64,000 nucleotides of DNA from Hydrogenophaga aromaticivorans. Lineage in GTDB: Bacteria > Pseudomonadota > Gammaproteobacteria > Burkholderiales > Burkholderiaceae_C. Position numbers and translations under genes: made by a program. Positions 62,150-64,000 of this stretch are shown here, in pieces; the first letter of the stretch is position 1; every line of letters starts with the position of its first letter. The stretch spans positions 739,413 through 803,412 of the forward strand of contig NZ_VYGV01000016.1 of NCBI RefSeq assembly GCF_013387465.1. Direction: 5' to 3'. The notes under the pieces are model-generated. The model was not told the DNA's origin. It ran no database searches and saw nothing but the letters and a program-made list of their open reading frames with translations.

Positions 62150-63067
62150 ATGCAACACATCACCGACGACATGATCGACGCGGCCGTGAGCCCGCAAGAC
62201 GCCCGGCAGGTGCTGCTCGACGCCTTCCGCAGCTTTGGCCACGGCCAGGCCGCGATGCAGGAGCGCATCCGGACCGAGGCCCAGGGCGTCAAGCTGTCCA
62301 CGCTGGGCGCGGTCATTCCGGAGCAGAAGGTGGCGGGCGCCAAGGTCTACACCACGATCCAGGGCCAGTTCACCTTCGTGATCGTGCTGTTCTCCACCGA
62401 GGATGGCCGTGCCCTGGCGTCCTTCGACGCCGGCGCCATCACCCGCCTGCGCACCGCCGCCTGCTCCCTGATCGCCGCACGCCACCTGGCCCGCCCGGGC
62501 GCGCGCCAGATGGCGCTGTTCGGTGCCGGTGTGCAGGGCCGGGCCCACGCGATCCAGATGGCACAAGCCTTTGACCTCGAAGAAATCCGGGTCTGCGATC
62601 CCTATGCCCTGCCGGGCCTGGCGGCGGACCTGCAACGCCAGTGCGGCACGCCGGTGCGGCTGTGCGACGCGGCGGAAACCGTGGCCGGGGCCGACATCGT
62701 GGTGACCGCCTCGCGCTCGACCACGCCGCTGTTTTCGGGCGACCAGCTTGAGCCGGGCTGCTTTGTGGCGGCCATCGGCTCCAGCCTGCCCCACACCCGC
62801 GAACTGGACGACCGCGCCCTGGAACGCGCCGCCCGGATCGCAGTGGAATGGTTGCCCCAGACCCTGCGCGAAGCCGGTGACCTGGTGCTGGCCCGGCCCG
62901 GTCTGGTGTCGCCCGAGAAGCTGGTCGAGCTCGGGGCGCTGGTCACGGGCGCATCGCCCGGCCGCCAGAGCGACGACGAGATCACGCTCTACAAATCGGT
63001 GGGGGTGGGCCTGGAAGACGTGGCCCTGGCCGGGCTGGCCTGGCAACGCGTTCAGGCGGGCGCATGA
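62150..63067 (+). CDS. Ornithine cyclodeaminase / mu-crystallin family enzyme
   Basis: 305 residues. N-terminal dimerisation fold with GVKLSTLGAVIPEQKVAGAKVYT, then a Rossmann domain with FGAGVQGRAHAIQMAQ and DIVVTASRSTTPLFSGDQL. Members are ketimine reductases, alanine dehydrogenases or cyclodeaminases. An amino or imino compound is therefore likely in the pathway. Confidence 0.87.
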   Translation: MQHITDDMIDAAVSPQDARQVLLDAFRSFGHGQAAMQERIRTEAQGVKLSTLGAVIPEQKVAGAKVYTTIQGQFTFVIVLFSTEDGRALASFDAGAITRLRTAACSLIAARHLARPGARQMALFGAGVQGRAHAIQMAQAFDLEEIRVCDPYALPGLAADLQRQCGTPVRLCDAAETVAGADIVVTASRSTTPLFSGDQLEPGCFVAAIGSSLPHTRELDDRALERAARIAVEWLPQTLREAGDLVLARPGLVSPEKLVELGALVTGASPGRQSDDEITLYKSVGVGLEDVALAGLAWQRVQAGA

Positions 63068-63093
63068 AACAGCGCCAGCGGTCGCGGGGCCTC

Positions 63094-63750
63094 TCAAGGC
63101 TCCATCTGCGCCGCGTTGTAGACGTGGCGCATGGCCAGCAGCGAGGCCAGTTCGGCGTCGCCGTTGATCACGGCGCGCAGGATGGCGGCGTGTTCGTCCC
63201 AGTTCTGCGGGCCGCGCGCGCGGTTGAGCGGTGCGAACAGCAGGGCGGTGCGGTCGCGCAGCGAACGCATGATGTCCTGCAGGATCGAGTTGGCTGCGAT
63301 GCTGCCCAGGGCGTCGTGAAAACGCTGGTTCATCATCAGCATGACAGCGTCGTCCGCACCGCTCTGGGACACCCGCGTGCCCTCTTCGAGGATGCGCTCC
63401 ATCTCGGCGATCTGCTGGTCGTCGTGCCGCTGCGCCGCCAGCTTGGCGTTGAGGCCCTCCAGCGTGGCGCGCACCTCGACCAGTTCGCGCATCTGTTGCG
63501 GGCTGAAGCTCGTCACCGACGCACCCCGGCGCGGCTCGATGGTCACCAGACCTTCGGCCGCCAGCTGGCGCAGCGCCTCGCGCACCGGCATGCGCGACAC
63601 CCCCAGTTCCTCGGACAGCTTGCCTTCGACCAGCCGCTCACCGGGCGGCACGCCGCCGGACAGGATGCGCTCGCGCAGCGCGCTCACCACCAGCTCGGTC
63701 AGTGGCGAGTGGTTGGCGCCCAGGGTCGTTGCCTTGATGTGTGTGTCCAT
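63094..63750 (-). CDS. GntR-family regulator, FCD subfamily
   Basis: 218 residues. wHTH with LRERILSGGVPPGERLVEGKL, SEELGVSRMPVREALRQLAAEGLV; FCD domain with EVRATLEGLNAKLAAQR and NQRFHDAL. It faces the second permease and ends convergent with the ornithine-cyclodeaminase-family gene. Likely regulator of the cluster through the GTATAC sites. Confidence 0.88.
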   Translation of the reverse strand: MDTHIKATTLGANHSPLTELVVSALRERILSGGVPPGERLVEGKLSEELGVSRMPVREALRQLAAEGLVTIEPRRGASVTSFSPQQMRELVEVRATLEGLNAKLAAQRHDDQQIAEMERILEEGTRVSQSGADDAVMLMMNQRFHDALGSIAANSILQDIMRSLRDRTALLFAPLNRARGPQNWDEHAAILRAVINGDAELASLLAMRHVYNAAQMEP

Positions 63751-63831
63751 GGGGTGCTGCGGGTGTCTCGGGTTGGGCGGGCCGCCGGGAAGCGACCCTT
63801 TTTCAATTTTATTTCTTCACAAGGATACAGA

Positions 63832-63912
63832 ATGCCGTTTGGATCAAACAAAGCCGCCGAAATCCGCCCCCAGGGGCCGGTCCGCGCCACGCAAGGCGGT
63901 GTCCCATGCTGA
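63832..63912 (+). CDS. Possible 26-residue leader peptide before the second TSUP gene
   Basis: ATG at 63832 has AAGGA nine bases upstream. The frame (MPFGSNKAAEIRPQGP...) stops at 63912, seven bases past the ATG of the permease at 63906, so translation could be coupled. No known domain; may also be a chance frame. Confidence 0.4.
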   Translation: MPFGSNKAAEIRPQGPVRATQGGVPC

Positions 63913-64000
63913 GCGCCGAACTGCTGACCTGGCTGCCCGCCTACCTCGCTCTCGGCATCGCGGGGGGCTTCGCCGCCGGCCTGCTGGGCATCGGCGGCGG
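63906..64000 (+). CDS. TauE/SafE (TSUP) family permease, N-terminal part
   Basis: 31 codons to the window edge: MLSAELLTWLPAYLALGIAG, then GFAAGLLGIGG. The GxxxGLLGIGGG turn after the first helix is the TSUP signature. The rest lies outside the window. Confidence 0.75.
   Translation, partial: MLSAELLTWLPAYLALGIAGGFAAGLLGIGG

Overview
The window reads as chromosomal DNA of a high-GC betaproteobacterium. Gene content and order point to Burkholderiales, most likely Comamonadaceae (Hydrogenophaga-like; this is inference from product resemblance and dispersed repeats, not a database match). Coding density is high, on both strands. I see no rRNA, tRNA or CRISPR array.

Layout. 1-4.7 kb: the end of an outer-membrane barrel gene, a pterin pair (folM-like, folB) divergent from a MidA-like methyltransferase, a DUF2905 gene, thioredoxin 2 and glucokinase. 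4.8-11.5 kb: a glucose-type ABC importer (gtsABCD) convergent with a sensor kinase/response regulator pair, resembling the glk-gts-gltRS neighbourhood of Pseudomonas. 11.5-16.5 kb: an osmotic-stress block, otsB-GH15-otsA in touching frames, followed by an MscS channel. 16.6-31.8 kb: housekeeping and accessory genes (cca, GST, a CsoR-type repressor facing a DUF302 lipoprotein, soluble lytic transglycosylase, 5-formyl-THF cyclo-ligase, EamA exporter, LysR/DUF2917 pair, a MITE-like element, TfoX, TetR with an MBL-fold protein, lipoproteins, an SLC13-type permease). 31.9-35.6 kb: a GntR-led amino-acid ABC operon. 35.8-41.4 kb: DUF6279, glmU, DUF2726, Lrp and glmS.

41.4-47.3 kb is the clearest mobile region. 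Immediately after the glmS stop codon, the classic attTn7 position, lie three 20-bp tandem repeats resembling Tn7 TnsB-binding sites; about 5.8 kb further on lie three dispersed inverted copies. Between them is a complete phosphite-oxidation set, ptxABCD divergent from ptxE, and no tns genes. I read it as a Tn7-like element (defective or mobilised in trans) carrying phosphite utilisation.

47.4-56 kb: a YnjBCD-type ABC importer, an FAD-oxidoreductase/SelD fusion, and a bufferin (copper-binding RiPP) operon bufA-bufB-bufC-doxX in which bufC has a one-base frameshift.

56.2-64 kb: an apparently catabolic cluster centred on a haem-oxygenase-like diiron protein with all six metal ligands, surrounded by a ferredoxin reductase, two 2Fe-2S ferredoxins, an aldehyde dehydrogenase, a GlcG-like protein, an ornithine-cyclodeaminase-family enzyme, two TauE/SafE permeases, an unknown 110-residue protein and a GntR regulator. 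Paired GTATAC palindromes sit in the divergent promoter region. Its substrate is unknown and it is my best candidate for an undescribed system.
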